This document shows, in pieces, positions 43,156 to 50,953 of a DNA stretch of 64,000 nucleotides. Position numbers and translations under genes: made by a program. The stretch's first letter is position 1. Each line of letters begins with the position of its first letter. Source of the DNA: Nocardia crassostreae (lineage in GTDB: Bacteria; Actinomycetota; Actinomycetes; Mycobacteriales; Mycobacteriaceae); contig NZ_BDCH01000023.1 of NCBI RefSeq assembly GCF_001613405.1, forward strand, positions 62,001-126,000, read 5' to 3'. The notes beneath the pieces are model-generated. The model worked only from the letters and a program-made list of their open reading frames with translations, did not search any database and was not told the origin of the DNA.

Positions 43156-43956
43156 TCAGTCTTTCAGCGCCTGCTCGCGCAGCCAGGTGAGCGTTCTGGC
43201 CAGAATTCGGGAGACGTGCATTTGAGAGATGCCCATTTCCTCGGCGATCTGGGTTTGGGTCTTGGACTCGAAGAAGCGCATGACGAGAATGCGCTTCTCG
43301 CGGTCGGGGAGATCGGCGATGTGGGGTTTGACCGCCAGGAATTCGTCGACCCGGTCGTAGCGAGGCTCGATATCGCCGAGAACGTCCATGAGGGAGAGCG
43401 GGGTGCTTTCGCTGTCGTCGCCGGTGACCGCGTCCAGGGAGGTCAGCTGGTACGCGTTCCCGGCAATGAGCGCCTGGGTGACCTCCACGAGGTCGACATC
43501 CATATCCGCGGCGATTTCGCGGGCCTTGGGCAGGCGGCCCAGTCGCTGGGCCAGGCGTTCGATGGACGCGCCGAGCCCGATCTGGATTTCCTTGGTGCGC
43601 CGGGGAACTCGCACCGACCAGGTGTTGTCGCGGAAGTGCCTGCGGACTTCGCCCATGATGGTCGGGACGGCGAAGGACAGGAAGGAGGAGCCGCGGGTGA
43701 CATCGAAGCGGTCGACCGCTTGGACAAGGCCGATATCGGCTACCTGCAGCAGGTCTTCGAAGGTTTCGCCGCGGCCGGAGAATCGGCGGGCGATATGGTC
43801 GGCCAGTGGCATACAGCGGCCGATGAGGCGCTCGCGCAGCACATCTCGCTGGGGATCGTCGGGGTCGAGATCGGCGATCTCCTTGAACAGCGGTTCGATA
43901 TTGTCGTAGCTGTCGCCTCGACTGCGTGACCGCCGGGGCTCGGGGTCATCCGTCAT
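43156..43956 (-). CDS. sigF: RNA polymerase sigma factor of the SigB/SigF stress group
   Basis: A 266-residue group 3 sigma factor. Region 2 is at about 40-110 (D-L-L-Q-V-A-D-I-G-L-V-Q-A-V-D-R-F-D, then F-A-V-P-T-I-M-G-E-V-R-R-H-F-R-D), region 3 at 125-175, and region 4 ends with L-P-D-R-E-K-R-I-L and the helix-turn-helix T-Q-T-Q-I-A-E-E-M-G-I-S-Q-M-H-V-S-R. This matches mycobacterial SigF. ATG 43956 overlaps the anti-sigma gene by 11 bases, so sigma and inhibitor are made together. A SigF-type promoter lies ahead of the pair, indicating positive autoregulation. Confidence 0.93.
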   Translation of the reverse strand: MTDDPEPRRSRSRGDSYDNIEPLFKEIADLDPDDPQRDVLRERLIGRCMPLADHIARRFSGRGETFEDLLQVADIGLVQAVDRFDVTRGSSFLSFAVPTIMGEVRRHFRDNTWSVRVPRRTKEIQIGLGASIERLAQRLGRLPKAREIAADMDVDLVEVTQALIAGNAYQLTSLDAVTGDDSESTPLSLMDVLGDIEPRYDRVDEFLAVKPHIADLPDREKRILVMRFFESKTQTQIAEEMGISQMHVSRILARTLTWLREQALKD

Positions 43957-44377
43957 CGCTTTCCCCTCGCGTCCGGCTGAATTCGACGACCGTGGGATAA
44001 CCACCGGAGATCGGATCGAACGAGCCGGTTTGCGCGGTGAGCGATTCGGTCAGGGTCTGTAGGACGTGCCAGCCGAATCCGGCCTTGTCCATGGCCTCGT
44101 TATCGATGACCACGGCCGCGACCCGCACTCGCATGCGGTATTCGTCGAAGCCGAAATCGCAGTCCACACAGCTGCCAGGGACGGCGGAGACGATCAGCGC
44201 GGTCGCCACCTCGTCCAGCGCCACCCGGACATCCGTCACTTCGTCGAGCGCGAAATCGGCTACCAGGGCGACCGTTTCGGCGAGCGCGCGCAGCATGGTC
44301 AACTGCTCCACATCGGCCGGTATTCGAATTCCGATCGCGCTCGTATCGGTCTTCGCCCGGGACATCCACTCGGTCAT
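43946..44377 (-). CDS. rsbW: Anti-sigma factor, RsbW/UsfX-type serine kinase fold
   Basis: A 143-residue GHKL (HATPase_c_2) protein. V-R-V-A-L-D-E-V-A-T-A-L is the N-box, and F-G-W-H-V-L-Q-T-L-T-E-S with the following T-G-S-F-D is the C-terminal G-box region, both weaker than in B. subtilis RsbW, as in mycobacterial UsfX. It should hold SigF inactive until a STAS antagonist binds it. ATG at 44377; a SigF promoter lies about 100 bases upstream. Overlaps sigF by 11 bases. Confidence 0.88.
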   Translation of the reverse strand: MTEWMSRAKTDTSAIGIRIPADVEQLTMLRALAETVALVADFALDEVTDVRVALDEVATALIVSAVPGSCVDCDFGFDEYRMRVRVAAVVIDNEAMDKAGFGWHVLQTLTESLTAQTGSFDPISGGYPTVVEFSRTRGESDDG

Positions 44378-44473
44378 GCGCAACTCCACCACTCCGTCAC
44401 CGGGTCGCGGAGACGGAATACGCCACGCCCGGCCGTTGTCCGATCCATTCCTGCTTCGCATGTCATTGGCGCG

Positions 44474-44498
44474 TTACCCCGACCGATCACGGCGAAAC
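44474..44498 (-). promoter_or_regulatory. SigF-type promoter upstream of rsbW-sigF
   Basis: On the minus strand GTTT (44498-44495) is followed after 15 bases by GGGTAA (44479-44474). The mycobacterial SigF consensus is GTTT-N15-17-GGGTAT, so this matches all of the -35 and five of six in the -10. It lies 97 bases before the rsbW start and inside the gap after the PAS-ANTAR gene. Confidence 0.72.
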
Positions 44499-44516
44499 AC
44501 GCTTCGGAACAGATTA

Positions 44517-45284
44517 TTACGGCTGCGGCCGCTGATGGACCGTCAACAGCAGATGATCGAACCGGGTCCGCAGCTCGACCGCCGCACCGCCCATGGCGGT
44601 GATCTCGGCAACGAGCTGGCTGGCCAGCACCCGCAATTTGGTATTGGTCTCCTGCGAGCGCCAGGTCAGCACCCGGAACGCCTGCTCGGAATTGATGCCG
44701 TAGACGAGCATGAGCGCGCCCTTGGCCTGTTCGATCACCGCGCGGGCCCGGTACAGCTCGGGCAGCGCGTCGTCGAGGGTCTCCTGCCGGTGTTCGGCGA
44801 GCGTATCGGTCACATCGATGTAGTAGCCGGATGTGCCGACCACTCTGTTCTTTTCGTCAACCATGTGGTCACCCACCACAATGACGTGGTGCACCACTCC
44901 GCCTGTGTCGACGATGCGGTGCCGGCTGGAGAACGGTTCGCCGTTCTCCACGGCCCGTGCAAGGGAGGTGGAGACCTGGGCGCGATCCTCGGGATGCTTG
45001 TGCTCCAGCAGCAATTCCAATGTGGGATGCACCGTTCCGGGTGCGTAGCCGTGCATGGCGGCCACTTCGTCGGACCATTCCCACCGCTGATCGGCGAACC
45101 AGAAACGGAAGGCGCCCACGGTCTGGGGGCGGCCGAATCCGATCACCTGATCCAGCGCGTCGGCATCGCTCGAGGAGAGCTCGTCACCTGTCGTCACCTC
45201 ATGATTATCCGCTGTCACGGAGGCCCGGGACGGCGGATCGGTGGGGTCGAGATCGCCTCGGCCCCACCCGACCTCGGTCGGCAA
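44517..45284 (-). CDS. PAS-ANTAR regulator (RNA-binding antiterminator with sensor)
   Basis: A 255-residue protein. Residues about 55-160 are a PAS fold of PAS_3 type (F-W-F-A-D-Q-R-W-E-W-S-D-E-V-A, M-H-G-Y-A-P-G-T-V, H-P-E-D-R). Residues about 180-235 are an ANTAR domain: A-R-A-V-I-E-Q-A-K-G-A-L-M-L-V-Y-G-I and A-F-R-V-L-T-W-R-S-Q, which binds paired RNA hairpins to prevent termination. TTG at 45284 is chosen since GGAGG stands just upstream; GTG at 45218 or 45197 would also keep both domains. It directly follows the STAS gene, and precedes rsbW-sigF by 140 bases. Confidence 0.85.
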   Translation of the reverse strand: MPTEVGWGRGDLDPTDPPSRASVTADNHEVTTGDELSSSDADALDQVIGFGRPQTVGAFRFWFADQRWEWSDEVAAMHGYAPGTVHPTLELLLEHKHPEDRAQVSTSLARAVENGEPFSSRHRIVDTGGVVHHVIVVGDHMVDEKNRVVGTSGYYIDVTDTLAEHRQETLDDALPELYRARAVIEQAKGALMLVYGINSEQAFRVLTWRSQETNTKLRVLASQLVAEITAMGGAAVELRTRFDHLLLTVHQRPQP

Positions 45285-45701
45285 TTACGCCTCCAACGCA
45301 TCCTGAACCGACGGGTAGTAGCGGAACAGCGACCGCAGGCCCGTCACCTCGAGAACACGCTCGATTTCCCGGCGGCACGCGACCACACGCAGATCGACGC
45401 CGTCCCGCGCGGCCCGCTCCCGGGCGGCGGCGAGCGCCGCGGCGCTGCCGATGCTCAGGAATCGGGTCAGCCGCAGGTCGACGACCAAGGCCCGGGAACT
45501 GGCTGTCACCGCCCGCTCCAGCGCTGCGGAGAACTCCGGTAGTACGGCGGCGTCCAGTTCACCTTCGACACGCACGATGTAGCACGTGAATTCCCCGCCG
45601 CCGCCCGGCGGTGGGTGGCGGCCGCGATCACTCGGACCGGATCCATTCAGGTGAAGAGCAGCGGCGCCGACGCCCCGCTGTAGAACGGCAATAGCGGACA
45701 T
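45285..45701 (-). CDS. STAS-domain anti-sigma factor antagonist
   Basis: A 138-residue protein with a STAS domain at about 38-135: Y-I-V-R-V-E-G-E-L-D-A-A, then L-V-V-D-L-R-L-T-R-F-L-S-I-G-S-A-A, the loop where RsbV-type antagonists carry the phosphorylated Ser. Here the motif reads F-L-S-I-G-S instead of the usual F-L-S-S-x-G, with Ser still present. It should free SigF by binding the anti-sigma factor when unphosphorylated. It ends directly against the PAS-ANTAR start. CGAGAGG precedes ATG 45701. The first 35 residues are a disordered Gly/Pro extension. Confidence 0.82.
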   Translation of the reverse strand: MSAIAVLQRGVGAAALHLNGSGPSDRGRHPPPGGGGEFTCYIVRVEGELDAAVLPEFSAALERAVTASSRALVVDLRLTRFLSIGSAAALAAARERAARDGVDLRVVACRREIERVLEVTGLRSLFRYYPSVQDALEA

Positions 45702-45940
45702 GACTAAACCTCTCGAAGAGGGATTTCCAGTTCCGCGCCGAGGCCCGCCGATATGGGGTGAGCGATACTCCGTAAGAATCGGCGATACCACGCTCAACCC
45801 ACCGTCGCGGCGACACCGTGCGCGAACCGGGGTCGGCTGTAGTCTCAACCTGGTCACATTGTTCCACTCACCAGCGGATCTGTCATATACCCCACGTAAA
45901 GCGCTGTGGCGCTTGATCTTCGAGCGGGACCCGCGACGGC

Positions 45941-46636
45941 TCAGAAGCGCGCGGCGACCGCAATGTCCAATTGCGCGCTGCTGATCTGCCGCCCGGCATT
46001 GGCTACCGAGGTCACCATGGCGCTGGCGAAGGATCCGCGCCGGTCGAAGAGCGTGGCCACCCCCACCGCGATACCGCGCTCTCTGAGGTGACTGTCGGCC
46101 TCCACGCCGATCTCCGGTCCCTCGGGCATCCGCGCCAGCGCGAGCGTCATATCGGTATTGATGAACCCGATGCCCGCATCACCCCAGTTGGTCATCATGC
46201 TGGTCGCCTCGCCGACGAGGGCGGCGCGCACGAACGGCGACAGCTCCTCCCCCGTCACCACGCGAATCGGGTTCTGCCAGGTGCGTTTCCGGCTGCTGTT
46301 GTCATGATCGGTCGGCCGCAGCGACCAGCCCTGCGCACTGCCGTCGCTGTCGAAGATCGGGGGCCGCAATTCGGTCCAGGGCGGTGCGATATCCAGCGAC
46401 GGCGGCTGCGGTTCCCGCTCCCGCCGCCACAGCTCGCCCGGCGGCTGCTCGGAGGGCCGCAGCAGCACCGCCGAGGCCCGCGCGGCCACCGTCCCGCCCT
46501 GCACCACGGTCACATCGGCGACCCGGATCCGATTCCCGTCGCGCACCCGCACCGTCGGCGTCACCGTGTGCCGGAACCGCGCCGCACTGAACATGTCCAC
46601 CACGGCCCACGGCTCCGTTCCGTCCAGGTTGATCAA
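45941..46636 (-). pseudogene. Acyl-CoA thioesterase-like double-hotdog protein, N-terminally truncated
   Basis: The 231-residue frame starts (TTG 46636) inside the first hotdog domain: W-A-V-V-D-M-F-S-A-A-R-F, V-R-D-G-N-R-I-R-V-A-D-V-T-V-V-Q-G-G-T-V-A-A-R-A-S-A broken by my cut, then L-L-R-P-S-E-Q-P-P-G. The second domain is complete to the end (W-G-D-A-G-I-G-F-I-N-T-D, G-V-A-T-L-F-D-R-R-G). Intact relatives begin about 45-60 residues earlier with the G-x-P-P-A-A-L type helix. A stop lies 30 bases upstream in frame, and the sequence beyond belongs to a phosphoketolase remnant, so the gene lost its start in a rearrangement. Half a hotdog is missing; activity is unlikely. Confidence 0.65.
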
Positions 46637-46769
46637 TCCACTGATCCCAGACGTAACACACCGTTAGAACAGGTATCAATATCGGGTCTTGTGCGCGGCC
46701 GGTGGCATTTCCCACACCCGAGCTACAGCTGCCCCTTCCCCCAGCTCCAATCACTGATGACCGGTAGAT

Positions 46770-46976
46770 CGACGCAATCAGGCACGCCACGGTCAGGTCC
46801 GGATTGTCCAGCGCCGCACCGGTGGCGTGCGCGAGCGCATAGCCGAGCTCCCCGCCCTCCAGCCAGGCGGCCGCATTCAGCCCGGCGGCGCTGTGCCCGG
46901 GCAACCGCGCTTTCACATGCTCCGGCCGCAGCGGTTCGGTCAGCAGCGTCAGCCGCTCGCGCCCTGGCGACGCCAA
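46770..46976 (-). pseudogene. Phosphoketolase (Xfp) N-terminal remnant
   Basis: About 65 codons match the N-terminal part of phosphoketolase in two joined blocks. Block one reads T-E-P-L-R-P-E-H-V-K-A-R-L-P-G-H, which is the conserved start. Block two reads E-G-G-E-L-G-Y-A-L-A-H-A-T-G-A-A-L-D-N-P-D-L-T-V-A-C, which in the full enzyme lies about 100 residues later, next to the thiamine-diphosphate site. The rest of this roughly 800-residue enzyme is gone; after V-A-C-L-I the frame runs into unrelated sequence. Both ends of the remnant abut other genes: the hemerythrin stop overlaps it and the truncated thioesterase follows. Clear evidence of deletion in this spot. Confidence 0.72.
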
Positions 46977-47521
46977 TCGCGGAGGGCGTCGCGCACGCGG
47001 TCGAACAAGGCCAGCGGCGGTCCGGCGGCCACATTCCCGAGGGCGGATTCACCGGTCCCCGGATGCGGGCGGGTGGGCGCGACCGATTCCGCTATACGCA
47101 CTACGGTGCCGAGGCTGGTGCGTTCGGCTTGCGAGGTGTGCTGCAGCAGCATGCCGAACTCCTCCTTCTCCTCCATATCCGAGTGCTCGATCACCTTCTC
47201 GGCGAAGAGGCGGAACTTGCGATCGAAGTCGATGTGTTCCACGCCGAGGTCGTGCAGTTCGGCCAGCGCCGCCTTGGCCTCCTCTTCCTCCTGCAGTCGC
47301 GCGTCGTCGATGACCTGGTCGGCGACATACAGTTGCCGCGCGGCCGGGTGCACCACTTCCTCCTCGGCGGTCTCGTGCACGGCCAGCAATCGGACGAGTT
47401 CTTCGAACGGCGGCCGTTTGGCCTGACCGGGCGCGATGTTCACCTGCTCGATCAGCGCGCGAATCCGATTGTGCTGCGCCATCAATAGTTCGACGACGTC
47501 CTGGTCCTGCTCTGTGGACAT
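46949..47521 (-). CDS. Hemerythrin HHE domain protein
   Basis: A 190-residue protein with an HHE cation-binding four-helix bundle at about 5-135. The pattern E-L-L-M-A-Q-H-N-R-I-R, H-E-T-A-E-E-E-V-V-H-P and H-D-L-G-V-E-H-I-D-F-D with I-E-H-S-D-M-E-E-K-E-E-F supplies the histidine and acid ligands of a diiron site. Such proteins sense or store O2 or NO and belong to SigF regulons in mycobacteria. GGAGGAGG stands before ATG 47521. Its last residues (R-R-Q-G-A-S-G) are read from the adjoining phosphoketolase remnant, so the natural C-terminus may be lost. A hairpin separates it from the CsbD gene upstream. Confidence 0.9.
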   Translation of the reverse strand: MSTEQDQDVVELLMAQHNRIRALIEQVNIAPGQAKRPPFEELVRLLAVHETAEEEVVHPAARQLYVADQVIDDARLQEEEEAKAALAELHDLGVEHIDFDRKFRLFAEKVIEHSDMEEKEEFGMLLQHTSQAERTSLGTVVRIAESVAPTRPHPGTGESALGNVAAGPPLALFDRVRDALRDWRRQGASG

Positions 47522-47545
47522 GGAATTCCTCCTCCATCGGTTGGT

Positions 47546-47572
47546 TGCCCGGCGAGAGTCTCTCGCCGGGCA
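47546..47572. terminator. Hairpin between CsbD-like and hemerythrin genes
   Basis: TGCCCGGCGAGAG (47546-47558) pairs with CTCTCGCCGGGCA (47560-47572) around a single base, so in practice a 12-base-pair stem with a three-base loop. It lies 20 bases after the CsbD stop and 25 bases before the hemerythrin start on the same strand. It could terminate or attenuate transcription between the two stress genes. Confidence 0.75.
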
Positions 47573-47591
47573 GTTCATCGCTCAGTGGCGG

Positions 47592-47861
47592 TCAGTCGCG
47601 CTGGCCGCGCTGGTACGCCTTCTGGCGCTGTTCCTGGGCCGCGGCTTCGGCGCGTTTCTTCTCGGCCTGGGCCTCACGCTTGGCGGCCTCGCGCTGGTTC
47701 GCGGCGCGATCCTGCTGCGCCCGGCCCTCATCGCGCAGATCGTCATTGCCGAAGACGGTGCCCGCGGCTTCCTTCGCCTTACCCTTGGCGTCTTCCACCG
47801 TGTCTTCGAAGCCCTCGCGGAAACCGCTCTTCTCGTGCTCGGACAAGAGATTCACCTCCAT
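47592..47861 (-). CDS. CsbD-like general stress protein
   Basis: An 89-residue, highly charged, Ala/Glu/Lys/Arg/Gln-rich helical protein. The N-terminal F-E-D-T-V-E-D-A-K-G-K-A-K-E-A-A-G-T-V-F matches CsbD proteins, followed by a long R-E-A-A-K-R-E-A-Q-A-E-K-K-R-A-E helical tail common in actinobacterial members. In B. subtilis csbD is SigB-dependent; here a SigF-type promoter starts 31 bases upstream, which supports membership in the SigF regulon. Role is not settled (possibly wall or desiccation protection). Confidence 0.85.
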   Translation of the reverse strand: MEVNLLSEHEKSGFREGFEDTVEDAKGKAKEAAGTVFGNDDLRDEGRAQQDRAANQREAAKREAQAEKKRAEAAAQEQRQKAYQRGQRD

Positions 47862-47891
47862 GGTGTCGGTGTCTTACCTGACAGTCCGGCG

Positions 47892-47916
47892 GTACCCGGC
47901 AGTGCGGCCACAAAAC
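47892..47916 (-). promoter_or_regulatory. SigF-type promoter upstream of the CsbD-like gene
   Basis: On the minus strand GTTT (47916-47913), 15 bases, then GGGTAC (47897-47892). It has the same spacing as the rsbW-sigF promoter and again matches five of six -10 positions, differing only in the last base. It ends 30 bases before the start codon, which suits a short 5' leader. Confidence 0.75.
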
Positions 47917-47932
47917 ATGGGAGATTCGAATC

Positions 47933-48454
47933 TCATTGCAGCTCTTGGGAATACAACGATCCGGTACGTTGCCGCAACGGGTGCGCGACCCAGACCAGGC
48001 CGAAGAGCACCGTGAAGCAGATCCCGGCGATCACGCCCGCCGCGGCGCCGGCGACGACCTGGAAGATGATCACCGCCACGCAGATGAGCGCGATCCCGAG
48101 CAGTAACAGGCCCACGATCGCGAACCGGTGCGCGGCGAGCACCACATCACCGAGACGATGCTGCCGGAACAGCACTCGATGCACCGAGACCGGCCCCACC
48201 AGAAACACGGTCGCCCCGATACAGGCCGCGACCGTCACCAGATACAGCACCCGCAGTCCCTCGGACAGCGTCTCGAAACGCGGCTGGAACGGCAGGATCA
48301 ACAGGAACCCGGTCAGCAATTGCACTCCGGTCTGCACCACCCGGGTCTCCTGAATCAGGCTGGCCCAATTGCGGTCCAAGCGTTCCTCTTCGTTTTCGTG
48401 CCGGGCCCGTGAACCGCCGGGCGCACCGGGCAGCCCGCCTGTCTTGGGGTTCAT
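47933..48454 (-). CDS. Four-helix membrane protein (DUF6328-like)
   Basis: A 173-residue integral membrane protein. A charged N-terminus (E-N-E-E-E-R-L-D-R-N-W) is followed by Q-E-T-R-V-V-Q-T-G-V-Q-L-L-T-G-F and four hydrophobic segments (about 45-62, 72-92, 112-132, 136-158). The Q-E-x-R-V-x-Q-T-G entry motif recalls DUF6328 (name from memory). Function unknown; homologues are often near stress genes. ATG 48454. GGGTAA stands 8 bases ahead but without a matching -35 box. Confidence 0.75.
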   Translation of the reverse strand: MNPKTGGLPGAPGGSRARHENEEERLDRNWASLIQETRVVQTGVQLLTGFLLILPFQPRFETLSEGLRVLYLVTVAACIGATVFLVGPVSVHRVLFRQHRLGDVVLAAHRFAIVGLLLLGIALICVAVIIFQVVAGAAAGVIAGICFTVLFGLVWVAHPLRQRTGSLYSQELQ

Positions 48455-48469
48455 GCGCTGGCCTTACCC

Positions 48470-49654
48470 GTGTTTCACCCGGCTATGCCAGGCAATCCGG
48501 ACACTATGACGTCATTCTGGATGCACGATTTCCACCCGCCCGCCCGGCCGCCCCTACCACCCGCGTCGCGTTTCGACACGGTCGTGGTCGGCGGCGGGCT
48601 CACCGGCCTGGTGACGGCGCTGCTGCTGGCCGAACAGGGCGTGCAGGTGGCGGTGGTCGAGGCCGTCCGCCTGGGCGCGGCCACCACCGGCAACACCACC
48701 GGCAAGGTGAGTCTGCTGCAGGGCACCCGCGCCTCGCGCATTCTGCACCGGCATTCCGAAACGAAGCTGCACCAGTACGTGCGCGCCAATCTGGACGGAC
48801 AGCAGTGGCTGCTGCGCTACTGCGCCGAACACGATGTCGCCGTGCAGCGCGCCCCGGCCCTGACCTTCGCCCAGAGCGCGGCGGGGCTGCCACGGTTGCG
48901 GGCCGAACTCGACGCCACCCGCACGGCCGGGCTGCCCACCCGCTTCGTCGACGAGCTGAATGTGCCGTTCCCGAACGTCGGCGCGGTCCAGCTCGACGAT
49001 CAGGCGCAGCTGCATGCCATCGAGCTGGTGGCGGCGCTGGCGCGCGATCTGGACGCCCGGGGCGTGCCCATCTTCGAGGGCGCCAGGGTGCGCGGGATGC
49101 ATCGGTCCGGCGCGGATCGGGTCCTGGCGACCACGCAGGGAGATCTCCACGCGCGCACCGTGATTCTCGCGACCGGCACACCCGTACTGGACCGCGGCGG
49201 CTACGGTCACCAGGTCGGGCGCGATCACGCCGGGCCGCACGCCGAGGATCTGGTGACCTGGACCCAGCGCACCTTCCCGGGCGCGCGACCGCTGTTCCGA
49301 TGGTCCGCCCAGGACTACTACCCGCTGGGCGAGCTGCCGTATGCGGGACCGCTGTTGCCTTGGCAGGACGGTGTTCTCGTCGCCACCGGCTATGCCAAGT
49401 GGGGGCTGGCCAATGCGGTGGCCGCGGCCCATGTCCTCGTCGGCCGGATCACCGGCAAGCCGCCCGACTGGGCGCCGGTGTTCGCCACCTGGAACCTCCG
49501 TGATCTCGACTCCCCGGCGGCCATCGCGCGCACCAATGGCCCGGTGGTCCTGCACATGACCGCCGGCTGGCTGGGATTCGCGGTGCGTGATGCCGTGCGC
49601 GGCCCCGGTGCGCCCGCCGAGGGCGAGGGCCGCCGCACACGCCATAGTCAATGA
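48470..49654 (+). pseudogene. DAO-type FAD oxidoreductase with internal deletion, Rieske domain missing
   Basis: A 394-residue frame. The start matches amine-oxidase-like FAD enzymes: V-V-V-G-G-G-L-T-G-L-V-T-A-L-L-L-A and T-G-N-T-T-G-K-V. After L-A-T-G-T-P-V-L-D-R-G-G-Y-G it jumps straight to H-Q-V-G-R-D; relatives have about 55-70 residues here, ending G-G-x-G-H-x-V-G. The second half resumes normally (R-W-S-A-Q-D-Y-Y-P, V-A-T-G-Y-A-K-W-G-L). The C-terminal Rieske [2Fe-2S] domain of the family, with its CxH and CxxH pairs, is absent: the frame ends soon after P-A-E-G-E-G-R. Another frame (to 49721) ends in W-D-L-H-T-M-Q-P-E-A-F-W-R-I-A, an unassigned tail. Probably a decayed gene. Confidence 0.68.
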
Positions 49655-49749
49655 CTGGGATCTGCACACCATGCAGCCGGAGGCGTTCTGGCGAATCGCC
49701 TCCAGCTTCATCCGGCAATAGCGAGCGGCCGGAGCCACCGGGGCCGCCG

Positions 49750-50643
49750 TCAGAGTGCGGCGGCCACCTCGGCGAGCATCTTCCGGGACCGTTCGGGCGG
49801 TTCTGCCTGCACACTCAACTGATCCATAACCTGGCGGTAGAGTTCCAGATCCTGCCTGGGGTCCAGATACAGCGCACTCGTCAGCTGTTCCAGATACACG
49901 ATGTCCGGCAGTTCCGGCTCGGCGAACCGCAGCATCGTGAACGAACTTCCCGCGGCCGCATGGCCTCCCGCCGCATAGGGCAGCACCTGAATGGTGACAT
50001 TCGCCAGCTGCGACACCTCGATCAGATACTCGATCTGCGCGCGCTGCACGCTTGCCCCGCCCACCTGCCGATGCAGTACCGCCTCGTCCAGCACCGCCCA
50101 GAAGCTCGGCGCCTCAGGACGTGTCAGCAATTCCTGACGCCGTCGGCGCAGCGATACACGCCGTTCGCTGTCCTGATCATGACCCAGGGCAACGATCGAA
50201 CGCGCATAGTCGGTGGTCTGGAGCAGGCCCAGAACCAACTGGCCTTCAAAGGTTCTGATCGACTTCGCCGCGTGCTCGAGTCCTAGATAGGTCTCGAACC
50301 ATTGCGGGAGCAGATCGCTGTAACGATGCCACCAGCCCGGCTGATTGGCCTTGCGTACGAGATCCAGGAATTGTTCGCGCTCGCCGGGATCGGTGACCTT
50401 ATAGAGGTCCAACAGATCCCGGACATCGCGCTCCTTGAATCCGGTACGCCCGAGTTCCAGGCGACTGATCTTGGCATGGGAACCGCGAATGTGTTCACCC
50501 GCTTGTTCCCTCGTAATACCGTTTGCTTCCCTCAGTTTCCGTAGTTGCCCGCCCACGGCGATCCGCAGGGCGGTCGGACCACGGTCGATAACGGTGGGAT
50601 CCACCCGGCCGTGGGGAACGGGTACTGCGATCATGGGGTCCAC
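49750..50643 (-). CDS. XRE-family regulator with DUF5753 domain
   Basis: A 297-residue regulator of the actinobacterial WhiJ/BldB-partner type. Residues about 28-85 form the HTH (L-R-K-L-R-E-A-N-G-I-T-R-E-Q-A-G-E-H-I), then a DUF5753 ligand-like domain from about 100 to the end (W-F-E-T-Y-L-G-L-E, G-L-L-Q-T-T-D-Y-A-R, V-L-P-Y-A-A-G-G-H-A-A, V-Y-L-E-Q-L). A DUF397 gene follows on the same strand order upstream, forming the standard pair in which the XRE protein represses and the small protein modulates. ATG 50643. Confidence 0.9.
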   Translation of the reverse strand: MDPMIAVPVPHGRVDPTVIDRGPTALRIAVGGQLRKLREANGITREQAGEHIRGSHAKISRLELGRTGFKERDVRDLLDLYKVTDPGEREQFLDLVRKANQPGWWHRYSDLLPQWFETYLGLEHAAKSIRTFEGQLVLGLLQTTDYARSIVALGHDQDSERRVSLRRRRQELLTRPEAPSFWAVLDEAVLHRQVGGASVQRAQIEYLIEVSQLANVTIQVLPYAAGGHAAAGSSFTMLRFAEPELPDIVYLEQLTSALYLDPRQDLELYRQVMDQLSVQAEPPERSRKMLAEVAAAL

Positions 50644-50722
50644 TCCGATGCTCGGGTTTGCCGACAGTGGGCCACGACCGCAATGTAGGATGAACCACCG
50701 CGCCGATTGCCAATGCTACCGC

Positions 50723-50953
50723 TCAGCGCGCGAGGTCGTCGAACTCTCCGCTCTTCGCGCCGCGCAGGAACGCATCGATCTCGGGGCGAGTGTAAACCAG
50801 TACGGACCCTTGCGGATCCAGGGAGTTCCGCATGGCCACGAGGCCGTTCGAGAGTTCCGCGACTTCGACGCAGTTACCACTGGGATTGCTGAAAGTGCTC
50901 TTGCGCCAAGACAGTTCCGAGCGATCGATCCGGGTTGCCGATGTATCCGTCAT
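50723..50953 (-). CDS. DUF397 small protein
   Basis: A 76-residue DUF397 protein: L-S-W-R-K-S-T-F-S-N-P-S-G-N-C-V-E-V-A broken after the Cys, and the terminal E-I-D-A-F-L-R-G-A-K-S-G-E-F-D-D-L-A. It is the usual antagonist of the neighbouring XRE/DUF5753 regulator in actinobacterial development and natural-product control. ATG 50953 is set by the family's T-D-x-S start; upstream in-frame codons are non-coding-like. Confidence 0.9.
   Translation of the reverse strand: MTDTSATRIDRSELSWRKSTFSNPSGNCVEVAELSNGLVAMRNSLDPQGSVLVYTRPEIDAFLRGAKSGEFDDLAR

Noticed and set aside
45880..45900. GGGGTAT on the minus strand upstream of the STAS gene as a SigF promoter
   Set aside because: No GTTT at 15-17 bases upstream; only the -10 half matches.
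48460..48475. GGGTAA upstream of the DUF6328-like gene as a SigF promoter
   Set aside because: The -10 element lies only a few bases from the start codon and no -35 box is found at proper distance.
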